A stretch of 64,000 nt of DNA, taken from the NCBI GenBank assembly GCA_006384855.1, contig VCJN01001651.1:1-64000 (forward strand). Reading direction: 5' to 3'. This stretch comes from Tetraselmis striata (taxonomy: Eukaryota > Chlorophyta > Chlorodendrophyceae > Chlorodendrales > Chlorodendraceae). The position numbers were made by a program, and so were the translations under genes. Below the pieces are notes generated by a model. It was not told the origin of the DNA and made no database searches. It worked only from the letters and a program-made list of their open reading frames with translations. Below are positions 11,101-20,478 of this stretch, piece by piece; position 1 is the first letter of the stretch, and each line of letters starts with the position of its first letter.

Positions 11101-13433
11101 CCAGCTTCTGCAGTGTCCACAAAGTCACAACACGTACGGCCATTACTTGTCATTATCCTGAGCTTGCATACTATCCGCATTCATGCTGTACACGAGGCTC
11201 ATCACGCTGACATCAATGCTGCGTGAAAATGGAAGGGGGGGGGGGGGGGGGGGGAGGCGGGGGGCATGAGGGTTCATGCTGAGAGGCGGCAATGGCAGCC
11301 TGACCTCCAGGAGCACTGTGTCGCAGAAACCAAAAACTGAGAGCGCATAGATCGAGTTTGCGAGGTCTTGACCCTTGTACAGGTCAATCGTCCGCTTCAT
11401 TTGGTCTGTTATCTTCTGAAGCAGCTGGGTTTTGAGGTCGCCGTTGTACTCCGCGATGGCAAGCCCCCAGAGCACATTGCTCATAAACTTTGAAAAGGGT
11501 GGCAGCCCAGGCGGCAGCCAGAGCGTGGTCAGTGGGGGGAGAGAGGGGGGGGGGGGGGGGGAGCGAGCGTGGCCCCCGGACATGCAGTGGTTATCTGATG
11601 CCCGCACCTGCGTGGTGCCCTCTGATATATCGCGCTTTATGAGGTGCTGCACGACGGAGTTGGCCAGCGACGGCGGCATTGGCGGGCCGCCATTATTCTG
11701 GATGTTGGCAAATGCCCACACAATGTTTGAAATCTCCATGAGATTGAAGTCCTGCGGACTGCGACACACATCCATCCGCATCAGCCACAAACCCTTACAC
11801 GCATACCCACTCACATGACAAGTTGTTGCTGTGATGACCATGACTTTCAGTGTGGATGCTGTGGCGATTATGATTATTAGAACGATGCCATGACTGATGA
11901 ACACATGACATGTCCTTGAGGCATAGGTGCTGCTGCGCCGCACTGTAAAGCCACAGCGCACCTGTTTTCCATCTTTTCTGTAGCGGCGCGTGAAAACTGC
12001 TGCAGTAGAAGGGCGTCGTCAACATCGAGGCGAGCCAGGCTCCACACGCAGTTGGCAAGACCTCGGTGCTCAAACTGCTCTGGCGGGAAGCGGTATAGTA
12101 GGGCAGAGAACGCCGGCGATGCCTGCTTGTTGTCCAACATTAGGTGGGTGGCACGCATAATTAGAAAATGCAGGTACGTGCGCAGTCTGGAGGCTGCCTC
12201 TTTGACAAGGAATGTCTCATGCCGTTGTTGTGTGTGGTGGTGGTGAAAAAGAGGGGGGGGGGGGGGGGGGGGGGGAGGGGGGGGAGCACGCTGGCAAGGG
12301 CTCCACACCTTGCATTCCTCAATGTCCTGAGAATTCAGTGCGGTGTACTTCCCGAGGCGGTGCAGCGCTGTTGGCACGTTCCTTCCAGCGTCAAGGAGTG
12401 GCATGAACTCCTGCACCACCTCCAGCACCCGCTGCCACGTCTGCGCTGCTATAATGAGTTTGTTCACCACAACCTGGATGTGTCCGGGACGCGCAAGTCA
12501 GCGACCAGATGCCTCTCATCCATGCTACGAGTACTGCAATGCATGGCGCCAGTTACCCAGGCAAGTCACCTGAGTGCGAGATCCCTCCCACATATTGTGC
12601 TCATCCAGGTACGGGCGGAGTGGTCCGGACTGGGGAAGATTGCCCCACACTGTATCAAACTCAGCCTCCTCTAGCGAATCCTGAATAGAAAGGGACAGGG
12701 GCACAAACAGGCCGTGGGAAGCTCAACTATGTTAGCATACCACCAGGGTCATCCGCTCCGCTGTGTCGACCATGGTACAGTTAGCATCCAGGGCGTGTCG
12801 CCCACCCAATGGAAGCAATACATGCAGGCACCACATGCACCCACAACCAAGCTCATATACACCACCACCCGCCTGTCAATCTGCTAGGAAGGGCGGCGCT
12901 AGGCGACGCACCCTATCGAAGCTTCTGGACCTGTGAGTCTGACGACCTCGTCCGCGCCCCTGCACAGGCCCACCCCCTCGTCTGCCACCAGGCCCGCCAT
13001 CCCCACGCCCACGCCCGCGCCCGCGCCCACGTCCGCGCCTACTGTCGGATTGCCTCCTGTCTGCCCTATCATCTGAGTTATCATCCCTCCCTGCGCGCCG
13101 CCAGTGCTCTGCTCCGGCTCCAGTCCCCGATCTTCCCCAGTCCCTGCCTTGTGCGGCATCGTCTGGGTCACCGTTCCGCACCGCCACAGTCACGGCGGTG
13201 TGGCGCCGCCCAGCCGGCTGCGCTTTCCTCTTTGGCCCTGGCAACTTCGGGCAGAGTATCGAGCCAAGCCTGCAGGGCAGGGACGCAGTGTGGATCGCGT
13301 AGAGTGTTAGCAGCCGGGGAAGAGAGGCGGGAACCCACGGCGGCTGACTGGCTGGCTGGCTACGGCAGGTCGGCGGCCGAGGGGTGACACCTCGATGGGG
13401 CAACGGCGGCAGCGCGCAGATGCTGTCGAGCAT
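8174..13433 (-). CDS. RAP-domain / octotricopeptide-like organelle RNA-binding protein
   Basis: About 15 exons. Those with good borders are 12570-12680, 12309-12475, 11962-12199, 11608-11751, 11305-11487, 10524-10687, 10096-10463, 9841-10019, 9089-9247, 8394-8894 and 8174-8275 (stop). Exon 10931-11107 and the piece near 11150-11218 also look coding, but their joining is unresolved. The N-terminal exon (about 12.9-13.4 kb) is Arg/Gly-rich and its start is uncertain. Helical-repeat signatures typical of OPR/FASTK-like proteins recur: LANCVWSLARL, ISNIVWAFANI, MSNVLWGLAI, ISNSLWSFARFG. A RAP domain follows (EADGPMHF ... RRRALRLLGWIVVSVPYF.W), continuing as EKDRAAFLLTTL in the next exon. Proteins of this family bind chloroplast or mitochondrial transcripts and control their processing or translation. 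A tail of about 165 low-complexity residues and a SAP-like last exon (LLRKYGLPIYGAKRVLIERIL) follow. Organelle targeting is inferred from the family; no clear transit peptide was verified. Confidence 0.82.
9248..9840. other. Large intron of the RAP gene with a diverged repeat
   Basis: This intron is about 590 bp, far longer than its neighbours. It holds a GTAC-rich stretch (9395-9480) and a segment at 9580-9715 that is a diverged copy of 7380-7530. I see no exon within it. The 5' splice site follows CTTGAG at 9841 and the acceptor precedes the RAP-domain exon at 9247. Confidence 0.55.
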
Positions 13434-13943
13434 ACTCCTCCCGGCCGCTCCCCCCGAAGCCCGGCGCCGCCCTCAAGGCGAATCTCATCTTGCTCCGAGG
13501 TCTTACGTGCGCAGGACTTGTGCGAGGGGAACGAAAGAACCAATGCGCTTCGACGCTCGCAGCGCCAGCGCTCGCCAAGTCGGCAATGCGCGATCGGCTG
13601 ATGCTGCATCGACTAGGCGTGACTGGCGGTAATCCTTTCCTGGTTTTTTAAACCCTTAAACCTAAAAAACCTGGTAGGGCCGCACGCCGGCGATGGCGAC
13701 GACGGCGCCCGTCGCTGCGCCGCCGCCAGTACAGGTACTGGTGTGAATTACAAAAAGGCCAGTAATAAATCCGCCACCGCTAGAAGCAGTACAGTACAGG
13801 TACGGGTACTAAACGACTACCCAGGTTTTGACATCGTCCTTTCCATGTAGAAGTCGACATTACAAAAGCACTAATTAGAGATGATCGAAGAAGGAATATG
13901 TCTCTCTTTTTATGTCTCTCTTTTGCTGGCAACCTTTCATAGT
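13434..13943. other. Intergenic between RAP gene and LTR element; repeat remnants
   Basis: No gene is supported. The stretch holds telomere-like AAACCCTTAAACCTAAAA near 13,647-13,670. A 26-bp segment starting ACTGGTGTGAATTACAAAAA (13,737-13,762) recurs inside the 5' LTR insertion. An RT-element tail fragment, TATGTCTCTCTTTTGCTGG, lies at about 13,912-13,930 immediately before the LTR. The LTR element therefore landed beside an older retroelement scrap. Confidence 0.55.
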
Positions 13944-14604
13944 TGTGACAATAATGGCATACTCTGTACGGGTACTGTATGATCGTAGCATCATTCATGT
14001 ACGAGTACCTGCTGTATCGTATGTGTGCGCGCGTGTGTCACGCGCCACAATACGAGTACTGGTGGATGATGAATCATGAGATGAGTCCTACTGGTGTGAA
14101 TTACAAAAAGGGCAGTTCCCCAGAATTAGAAAATCAACACAGCAAGCCGCCTAAAAGCGGCCCGCATCCCGCATAAGGCGGGATGGATGAGTGATGCGCA
14201 CACGGAGTCCGGGCCACGCGAATGAGTCCTACTGGTACCGGTACACTGTTCAGTAGTAGTTACGGGATAATACGCATGTGCGTACCCGTAGCGGGCATAT
14301 ATGTATAATGCACCTGCCTCTGTAACATCAGTTGTATACTTGTGTATAAACTGATGTGTCAACTACATGTGCGGAGGTCTCTAAGCGACGACCTCCTGTT
14401 CGACACTTCAAGGCACGACTCTCCACGGTGACGCGCTTAGCAGTGCGCGTGCCGCTTGGTGGTGGCTAGCTGTGAGCTAGCCATACGCATAAATAGCGGC
14501 GGGTGGTGACAACGTTGTAACCATTGTTTCTCTCTCTGCTGCCTTCTGTGTGTTTACGACAGCCTTGTCTGCTTGACCTGCGTGAAGCACCCTAGACTGT
14601 CGCA
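13944..14604 (+). repeat. 5' LTR (661 bp, contains a 141-bp insertion)
   Basis: It matches the 3' LTR end to end except for extra DNA at about 14,096-14,236. A TATA-like CATAAATAG lies near 14,482-14,491, suggesting transcription starts about 25-30 bp downstream within the LTR. A GTAC-rich segment and a GGTCTCTAAGCGACGACCTCC hairpin-like palindrome are shared by both LTRs. Confidence 0.93.
14096..14236. mobile_element. Small insertion in the 5' LTR, flanked by a 15-bp direct repeat
   Basis: The sequence ATGAGTCCTACTGGT occurs at 14081-14095 and again at 14222-14236. The 3' LTR has it only once, so this is a clean 141-bp insertion with a duplicated target or a tandem junction. The insert opens GTGTGAATTACAAAAAGG, as does a sequence at 13,741. 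It also holds two short hairpins (GCCGC...GCGGC and CCCGC...GCGGG). No coding potential. Confidence 0.7.
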
Positions 14605-14605
14605 C

Positions 14606-14618
14606 TGGTTTCGGAGCG
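14606..14618 (+). other. Primer-binding site
   Basis: TGGTTTCGGAGC starts two bases after the 5' LTR end. It resembles the complement of the initiator-Met tRNA 3' end used by many plant LTR elements (TGGTATCAGAGC), with two differences. Position and sequence fit minus-strand priming. Confidence 0.75.
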
Positions 14619-14683
14619 ACTGTTGCGCTCCTTATCCTAGCTTCCACTGCTCAACCTGCGATACCTCGACTGAGCAGTTCGAC

Positions 14684-15127
14684 ATGTCCGAGTCGATGAA
14701 TTCTACTGGCAAGAGCCGAGAGCTGCTGCTCAACGAGGAAAGTTCTGTCGACCTGTCGACTACCAAGGTTTGTGCAGCCGTGGTGGTGACTTACGGTAAG
14801 GGTCACTCGGTCGAACGCCAAGTGATTCTGACGACTGAACCGAACGCTAGATCGACTCTCTTCTTACCTGTCGGAAAGTCGATAGCGTCTGACATTACTG
14901 TGCGCGGCACGGCTGTGCGGAAACTCCGCGAGGAAACTGGTCTGCTTGTCTCTGAGGACGACTTAGAACTGTTTGACGTTCTCATCATAGATGGCATGAA
15001 ATGTTTCTTATATGCATCTAAGCTATCATCCAGAAAGATAGCCAGTGAGATGCGCACGCCTGAAATGCGCACGCCTGAAATGAGCACGCCAGAAAGGTCG
15101 CTCGCTCTAGTCATATATCGCACCTAG
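14684..15127 (+). CDS. Nudix-like ORF of the LTR retrotransposon
   Basis: A 147-codon ORF starting at ATG 14684, between the primer-binding site and the polyprotein. The frame is open further upstream into the LTR. Beta-strand KVCAAVVVTYGKG and then LFLPVGKS lead to a Nudix-box-like helix, VRKLREETGLLVSEDDLE, followed by LIIDGMKCFLYASKL. This follows the Nudix fold pattern AAVVV ... PGGK ... REx2EExG. The PGG is PVG, the first Glu of REx2EE is Lys (RKLREE) and spacing is one residue long, while EE and the following TGL are kept. Nudix enzymes hydrolyse nucleoside diphosphates linked to another moiety; the substrate cannot be told. The C-terminus has three near-identical (E)MRTPEM repeats. Captured host genes occur in LTR elements, but I know of no standard Nudix component. 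Activity is doubtful because of the Lys substitution. Confidence 0.68.
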   Translation: MSESMNSTGKSRELLLNEESSVDLSTTKVCAAVVVTYGKGHSVERQVILTTEPNARSTLFLPVGKSIASDITVRGTAVRKLREETGLLVSEDDLELFDVLIIDGMKCFLYASKLSSRKIASEMRTPEMRTPEMSTPERSLALVIYRT

Positions 15128-15558
15128 CTGCACCAGTAGCTGCGCTGTACTGGACTGCCGGAGCAGCTCGGTACAGTGGGACTGAAGTCGACGACTACTG
15201 CCGGACTTGCACATGCTGATCAACGACCTGCTGTGACTGCGACCTGGGAGCTCGTCGTATAGCCGTTCATGTTTCGGCTCAAGTACAAGATCCTCAACGA
15301 GAAGCTTGCATCATCTATAGCAGCATTTGCATATGCATCTGCATCTATAGTATCATCTGCACCTGCATCTGCATCTATAGTAGCATCTGCACCTGCATTT
15401 GCATCTATAGTTTGCATGCAGGTAAGTTTGTTACTACAGATGACAGCAGGACGTGCTGATGGAGTGCCGGTGACTTCCGCTGAGTACGCGTCAAGAATAT
15501 GTCGACATACCGGCGATATCTCGACAGGAGATAAGCAACGAGCCGATGACCGTCGAGT
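15128..15558 (+). repeat. Spacer with GCATCTATAG minisatellite
   Basis: About 430 bp between the Nudix-like ORF and the long polyprotein. From 15,305 to 15,415 a unit of about 30 bp repeats (GCATCTATAGTAGCATCTGC plus variants). A 130-codon frame (15269-15661) runs through it and overlaps the polyprotein start in another frame. A capsid-like gag domain is not recognisable. GTAAGT occurs at 15,421 and 15,678, so splicing or frameshifting to join the ORFs is possible but not shown. Confidence 0.5.
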
Positions 15559-18500
15559 GTGCGGCGAACCTCGGCGTATCATTCGCTTGCTATCCGAGGA
15601 GAAGCACGACGGAGTCGACGAGTCGACACGCTGTTCGGCGACCTTTGCTATGGTCTTTTAGTGGCGCCCGTTCTCTCGGTAAGTTGCCTCGGCACAAAAA
15701 TGCATGAGCCTGAGAAGTATGCTAAGCATCTGGCTGCTAAAACATGCTTTAAGTGTGGTGAGGCTCACCTTCTGAAAGACTGCCCTAAGATGAAACAGGG
15801 GTGCCCTTATTCTGCTGCTGACAGCTCAGTAGATAGGGATGTAAGTGATGTTTGTGTTACATCATGCTGTCCAGTAACTGTCGAGTCGCATGACTGCGAA
15901 GTTACTGTTGCCGATATGTCATTGGCACCTGAGGTATCCGCATTATTGTCTAATGCACGTCTGAATGACGATATACCTGTGACGAGTACATGTTCGAGTG
16001 ACGATGTCGTCATCTCTGAGAGTAGTAACGACTATGTTGAGTCGCCTACTGATGAGAACTCGAATAGTGTACGCGAGTCTGGTACGACTTTGCCAGTAGC
16101 CTGTGTAACGGGTGCTCGGAAAGTTTCGACTCATCGTCGCGTAAAGGCTCTGAGGCGTAGTATGCCTAGAAAGACTTCAGTCAGTGCCGAGTGGCGACTA
16201 GTCGATAGAGTCTTCGATCCCTTACATGAGATGTTCCAGTTTACGCTGGAGGGCTGTGCGGATAATGAGGGTCTGAATACCCATCGAAACTTGCCGTTCT
16301 GTTCAGAACAAGATTCGATATTATCGCGCGACTTGTCGAATGAACGTGTGTTTATTCACCCTCCATGGCATATGACTGAGTCTATTGCGAGGCATTTTGA
16401 GCAATGCCGCAGTAGGGCTAAAGAACATACTGTAGGAGTGTTTGTATTGCCTGCATTTGATAGATTCAGTGCTTTGACAAAGCATTGGAAACTATTGCAG
16501 CAATACCCGGCAAAGACACCTTTGTTCACCAGGTGGTCTGATAAAAATGCCACAGTCCAGGAAGATGTTAGACCGCCAAAGTATGGGGTTAACATTTGGT
16601 TAGTTGATGCTAACTGTGCTTTTCCTGATGACTTTGTACCTAAAACTGTCACAAGTCCAAATGTGAGTTTTAACGTGGACTCTGCAAAAGTTGCGGATTC
16701 TAGCGTTGGTATTGGTGAACGTGCATCTGAGTCTATAAATGAGTGTGATGCTGTCAATGTGACTGATCCATCATTTTGGAGTATGCAAAGGCAAAGTTTG
16801 CCTCAGATTGCTTCTTTGACTCGTTGGGATGACCCCAGGCCATTGTTGAAAGTTAATGTGACAATTAACGATGACGCCGTTGTGGATGCACTGGTTGATA
16901 ATGCGGCATCTTTAGATTTTATATCTGAGGACTTTGTGCGCAGAAACAACTTGCAGATACAAAAGTTGAAAGCCAGAACACCTGTCCGTTTGGCTAATGG
17001 TCAACGTGTCTCATGTTACCATACAACTGTTGTGTCTCTGTCTGTTGGAGGACATGTATTTGAGAATCGAGTATTTTATATACTGCGTGAGCTCAAAGTC
17101 TCCGACATTGTATTGGGTTTAACTTGGCTTATTGATGAAGCGCAAGTTACCATTAAGTATGGTACGGAACGTATCATGACTTTAATGGATGGAACCCATG
17201 TACCTGTTGTAATAGTGGGTCGTACTCCTGCATGTAGCATGATTACTTCCACTAGGGTACAAAAGTTGATGCGCAAAACTGCTCGTGCGTCTAAGCATAA
17301 TTCTTTGGCTGAATTCTATGTCGTTGAAATGTCGGTTATAAAGGATGATCCTGACCTGCATTTAGACAATGCTATGACACCAGAGCAAAAGGATGCTATT
17401 CGTCATTTGTTGTATGACGAGTTTCCTGAAATTTTGCGTCCAGTCAACAGGCCGCCTGTTCATCGGCCATGGGATCACAAAATTGAGTTAACTGGCAAAA
17501 TGAAACGCCAAAGACTTAATCGTTTGTCTCCCGCTGAACGTGCTGAATTGGATCGCCAACTCAAAGATGCGATTGCCGCTGGACTTGTTCGTCCTAGTCA
17601 ATCTGAGTTTGGTTCGCCTATTCTTTTTGTTAAGAAGGCAGATGGATCCCTTCGGTTGTGTGTCGATTTTCGTGGGCTGAACGAGGTCACTCGAAAGGAT
17701 ATGTATCCTTTGCCGCGAATTGATGAAACGTTGGATTCTCTCCGCAATGCCCGTTGCTATACCCATCTGGATTTAGCATCAGGTTATTGGCAGGTTGCCA
17801 TTGCAGAGGAGGACATCCACAAGACAGCGTTTCAGACACCTGATGGTCTATGGGAGTGGACTGCAATGCCATTTGGTTTGTGCAATGCCCCAGCCACTTT
17901 CCAGCGCATGATGAATGACATCTTGAGACCATTTTTGCGTGACTTTGTGGTGGTGTATCTGGATGATATATGTATATATTCAGATAATTATGATGACCAC
18001 ATAAAGCACCTTCGTTTAGTTTTTGAGAAACTGAATGAATATAATCTGAGGTTGCAATTAAAGAAATGTTTCTTTGGCATGCAATCTATGGATTATTTGG
18101 GGTATACCGTCGCTGATGGTAAGTTGTCTGTTTCAGAGGCCAAAGTAGCTGCAGTTAGGGATTGGCCTGTCCCTAAAACTCAGAGTGAAGTCAGAAGTTT
18201 TGTACAATTCTGCAATTTCTACTCTAAGTTTATTCATCATTTCAGTGATTTAACTGCACCATTGACTGACTTATTGCGTAAGTCTAAACCAGTTCATGTT
18301 GACTGGTCACCGGCGTGTCAGGAAGCCTTTGAGACCCTTCGTCTGCGACTGATTTCCGCTCCGTGTCTTTCCATTCCTTCCATGGGGGCGGATGCGACGT
18401 TCACCGTAGCGACAGATGCGTCCAACGTAGGGCTTGCTGCAGTGCTACTGCAGGACCAAGGAGGAGGTCCTCAACCAGTGAGTTACTGGGCGCGAAAGCT

Positions 18501-20427
18501 GAATGCAGCTGAGCGTGGTAATACCTACAGTGCTTATGATTTGGAAGCTTTGGCTGTCTGTGAATCAATTAAGCACTGGCGTTGTTACCTTGAAGGGTGC
18601 TGTCGATTCCTTGTTGTCTCAGATCATGACACCCTGCGTCATCTGCTCAGGCAACCGGCAGAAAGGTTGAACCGGCGACAAGTGCGCTATGTACGCGACT
18701 TGCAGCCGTTTGTTGGGTCCATATCTCTTGCATACCGAAAGGGCAAGTGGAATGAAGCCGATCCGTTGTCGCGTAGACCGGATTTTAAGCCGATTGGTTT
18801 CGGTGGCTTATATTGGACCGGGGATGTGCCGGACGCGGCTGAATCACTCGTGAGTGAACATCGCCCATGTACTGCGGTATTGTCGGCTGTAAGTGCGTCG
18901 TCACTTAGCCTTGATGACAATATTCTCCACCTTATTAAGGCTGGATATGCAGAGGACGCGTTCTACTCCTTATGGGGGGGGTGGAAGCAGTCCGGTCATG
19001 TGGTAGAGCACGATGGTTATTTTTGGAGACATGGACGTCTTTGCATACCAACCAATCGTGACATCATCAATAAGATATTGTATGAGCTACATGATTCTGT
19101 TGGTCACCGTGCTTATGCAAGCACCTTGGCACGTGCCTTGGACCGTTTTTGGTGGACACGCATACGACATGACGTGAAAACCTATTGTGAACAATGTTCG
19201 GTGTGCCGGCGTGTTCGTGCACGTCCGCAGCCACCTGCACCAACACAGCCCTTACCAGTACCGCCACGTCCATGGCATACGGTTGGTTTGGATTTTATAA
19301 CCGAGTTACCTGAGAGTAATGGTTATAATACTATGTTGGTTGTGTGTTGCCATCTGTCCCGGCAAGCACATTTTATTCCAACCACAGTCAACGTGACTGG
19401 TGGACAGGCAGCTGAATTATTTCTGAAGGAAGTATTCAGGCTGCATGGAATACCTCGTGTGATCGTCTCTGATAGAGATCCACGGTTCCTGTCTGCATTC
19501 TGGCAAACTCTGTGGCGGAGACTTGGCACTAAATTGAACATGTCTAGTGGCCAACATCCTGAAACAGATGGTTTGACCGAACGCATTAATGCCATAGTCA
19601 CTGAGTTGGCTCGTGCGTTTTGTTGTTTCGATGGTTCAAACTGGGTAGACCAGTTACCATTGATGGAATTTGCGTATAATTCCAACAAAGCACTTGGCAT
19701 TGAGCATGCACCATTTGAGGTTATGTATGGTTTCAATCCTGAAACGCCTCCGGATGTATTGTTTGGTATGAGACCAACAATAGCATTCTCTCGTGATGCT
19801 CAGCAACGTATCCAAGATATGAAGGAGATTCACGAGTTGGTTCGGTCAGTGTTGGCTGTCCATAAAGATGAATTGACTGTTCGACCTAGTGTTAGGCAAC
19901 AGCGCAATCCTCCTATCTTCAATGTTGGAGATAGAGTATCTGTGGATACCCGTCTGCTTAAGGTCAAAGGTCAGCCTTGCAAAAAGCTGATGGACAAGCA
20001 GCTTGGCCCATTTTCTATTGTAGAGAAAATTGGCGGTCATAGTTATCGACTGAAATTACCTGCTGGTGTTAAGTTGCACCCAGTATTTCATGTTAATAAC
20101 TTGAGACCCTGTCCCACTGCGCCGTTGCGCCCGCATGTACCTCTTGTTGTTGGTACCGGTGACGACTCTGATGATGAGTATGAGATTGACAAGATTACCA
20201 GCGTTAAAATCGGTTCCATGCCCGGTTTACGTGGTACTCAGTTGCAATTTCTTGTTCACTTTGCGGATGAGTCTATTGCCCCTGTTTGGCATCGTTTGTT
20301 TGATGTTAAAAGGACAATAGCATTGCAGGATTTTATGGCTACTCCCAAATGGTTGGACTTTGTAAAGTCACCTGAATTTGTGGAGCATATGCATAAATAC
20401 CCGGCACGTGTGCCGACTGCAAATTAA
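15559..20427 (+). CDS. Ty3/gypsy polyprotein (zinc knuckle-PR-RT-RNaseH-IN-chromodomain)
   Basis: A 1622-residue open frame with no internal stop. A zinc knuckle, CFKCGEAHLLKDC, lies at about residues 63-75 and is one residue shorter than CX2CX4HX4C before the His. Residues about 210-350 contain FIHPPWHMTESI and VGVFVLPAFDRF, resembling Dam-like methylase segments seen in some retroelements. A retropepsin follows near 430-540 (ALVDNAAS and DIVLGLTWL; the usual DTGA/DSGA is DNAA). RT spans about 620-870 (LCVDFRGLNE, LASGYWQ, VVYLDDI near 800), then RNase H (VATDAS near 950). The integrase has HHCC (HDSVGHR ... CEQCSVC), then GLDFITE, VSDRDPR and TDGLTERIN, the D,D-35-E residues near 1244-1340. 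A chromodomain-like tail, YEIDKI ... FLVHFADESIAPVW, occupies about 1540-1600. The first ATG may not be the real start. Codon use is AT-richer than the host exons. Confidence 0.93.
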   Translation: MRRTSAYHSLAIRGEARRSRRVDTLFGDLCYGLLVAPVLSVSCLGTKMHEPEKYAKHLAAKTCFKCGEAHLLKDCPKMKQGCPYSAADSSVDRDVSDVCVTSCCPVTVESHDCEVTVADMSLAPEVSALLSNARLNDDIPVTSTCSSDDVVISESSNDYVESPTDENSNSVRESGTTLPVACVTGARKVSTHRRVKALRRSMPRKTSVSAEWRLVDRVFDPLHEMFQFTLEGCADNEGLNTHRNLPFCSEQDSILSRDLSNERVFIHPPWHMTESIARHFEQCRSRAKEHTVGVFVLPAFDRFSALTKHWKLLQQYPAKTPLFTRWSDKNATVQEDVRPPKYGVNIWLVDANCAFPDDFVPKTVTSPNVSFNVDSAKVADSSVGIGERASESINECDAVNVTDPSFWSMQRQSLPQIASLTRWDDPRPLLKVNVTINDDAVVDALVDNAASLDFISEDFVRRNNLQIQKLKARTPVRLANGQRVSCYHTTVVSLSVGGHVFENRVFYILRELKVSDIVLGLTWLIDEAQVTIKYGTERIMTLMDGTHVPVVIVGRTPACSMITSTRVQKLMRKTARASKHNSLAEFYVVEMSVIKDDPDLHLDNAMTPEQKDAIRHLLYDEFPEILRPVNRPPVHRPWDHKIELTGKMKRQRLNRLSPAERAELDRQLKDAIAAGLVRPSQSEFGSPILFVKKADGSLRLCVDFRGLNEVTRKDMYPLPRIDETLDSLRNARCYTHLDLASGYWQVAIAEEDIHKTAFQTPDGLWEWTAMPFGLCNAPATFQRMMNDILRPFLRDFVVVYLDDICIYSDNYDDHIKHLRLVFEKLNEYNLRLQLKKCFFGMQSMDYLGYTVADGKLSVSEAKVAAVRDWPVPKTQSEVRSFVQFCNFYSKFIHHFSDLTAPLTDLLRKSKPVHVDWSPACQEAFETLRLRLISAPCLSIPSMGADATFTVATDASNVGLAAVLLQDQGGGPQPVSYWARKLNAAERGNTYSAYDLEALAVCESIKHWRCYLEGCCRFLVVSDHDTLRHLLRQPAERLNRRQVRYVRDLQPFVGSISLAYRKGKWNEADPLSRRPDFKPIGFGGLYWTGDVPDAAESLVSEHRPCTAVLSAVSASSLSLDDNILHLIKAGYAEDAFYSLWGGWKQSGHVVEHDGYFWRHGRLCIPTNRDIINKILYELHDSVGHRAYASTLARALDRFWWTRIRHDVKTYCEQCSVCRRVRARPQPPAPTQPLPVPPRPWHTVGLDFITELPESNGYNTMLVVCCHLSRQAHFIPTTVNVTGGQAAELFLKEVFRLHGIPRVIVSDRDPRFLSAFWQTLWRRLGTKLNMSSGQHPETDGLTERINAIVTELARAFCCFDGSNWVDQLPLMEFAYNSNKALGIEHAPFEVMYGFNPETPPDVLFGMRPTIAFSRDAQQRIQDMKEIHELVRSVLAVHKDELTVRPSVRQQRNPPIFNVGDRVSVDTRLLKVKGQPCKKLMDKQLGPFSIVEKIGGHSYRLKLPAGVKLHPVFHVNNLRPCPTAPLRPHVPLVVGTGDDSDDEYEIDKITSVKIGSMPGLRGTQLQFLVHFADESIAPVWHRLFDVKRTIALQDFMATPKWLDFVKSPEFVEHMHKYPARVPTAN

Positions 20428-20460
20428 ACTGCCTGTGGAATGCTATTTCACACTGTTGTC

Positions 20461-20478
20461 AAGGGGGGAGAGATGTAG
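20461..20478 (+). other. Polypurine tract
   Basis: AAGGGGGGAGAGATG directly precedes the 3' LTR. This is the expected position and base composition for plus-strand priming in reverse transcription. Confidence 0.85.
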
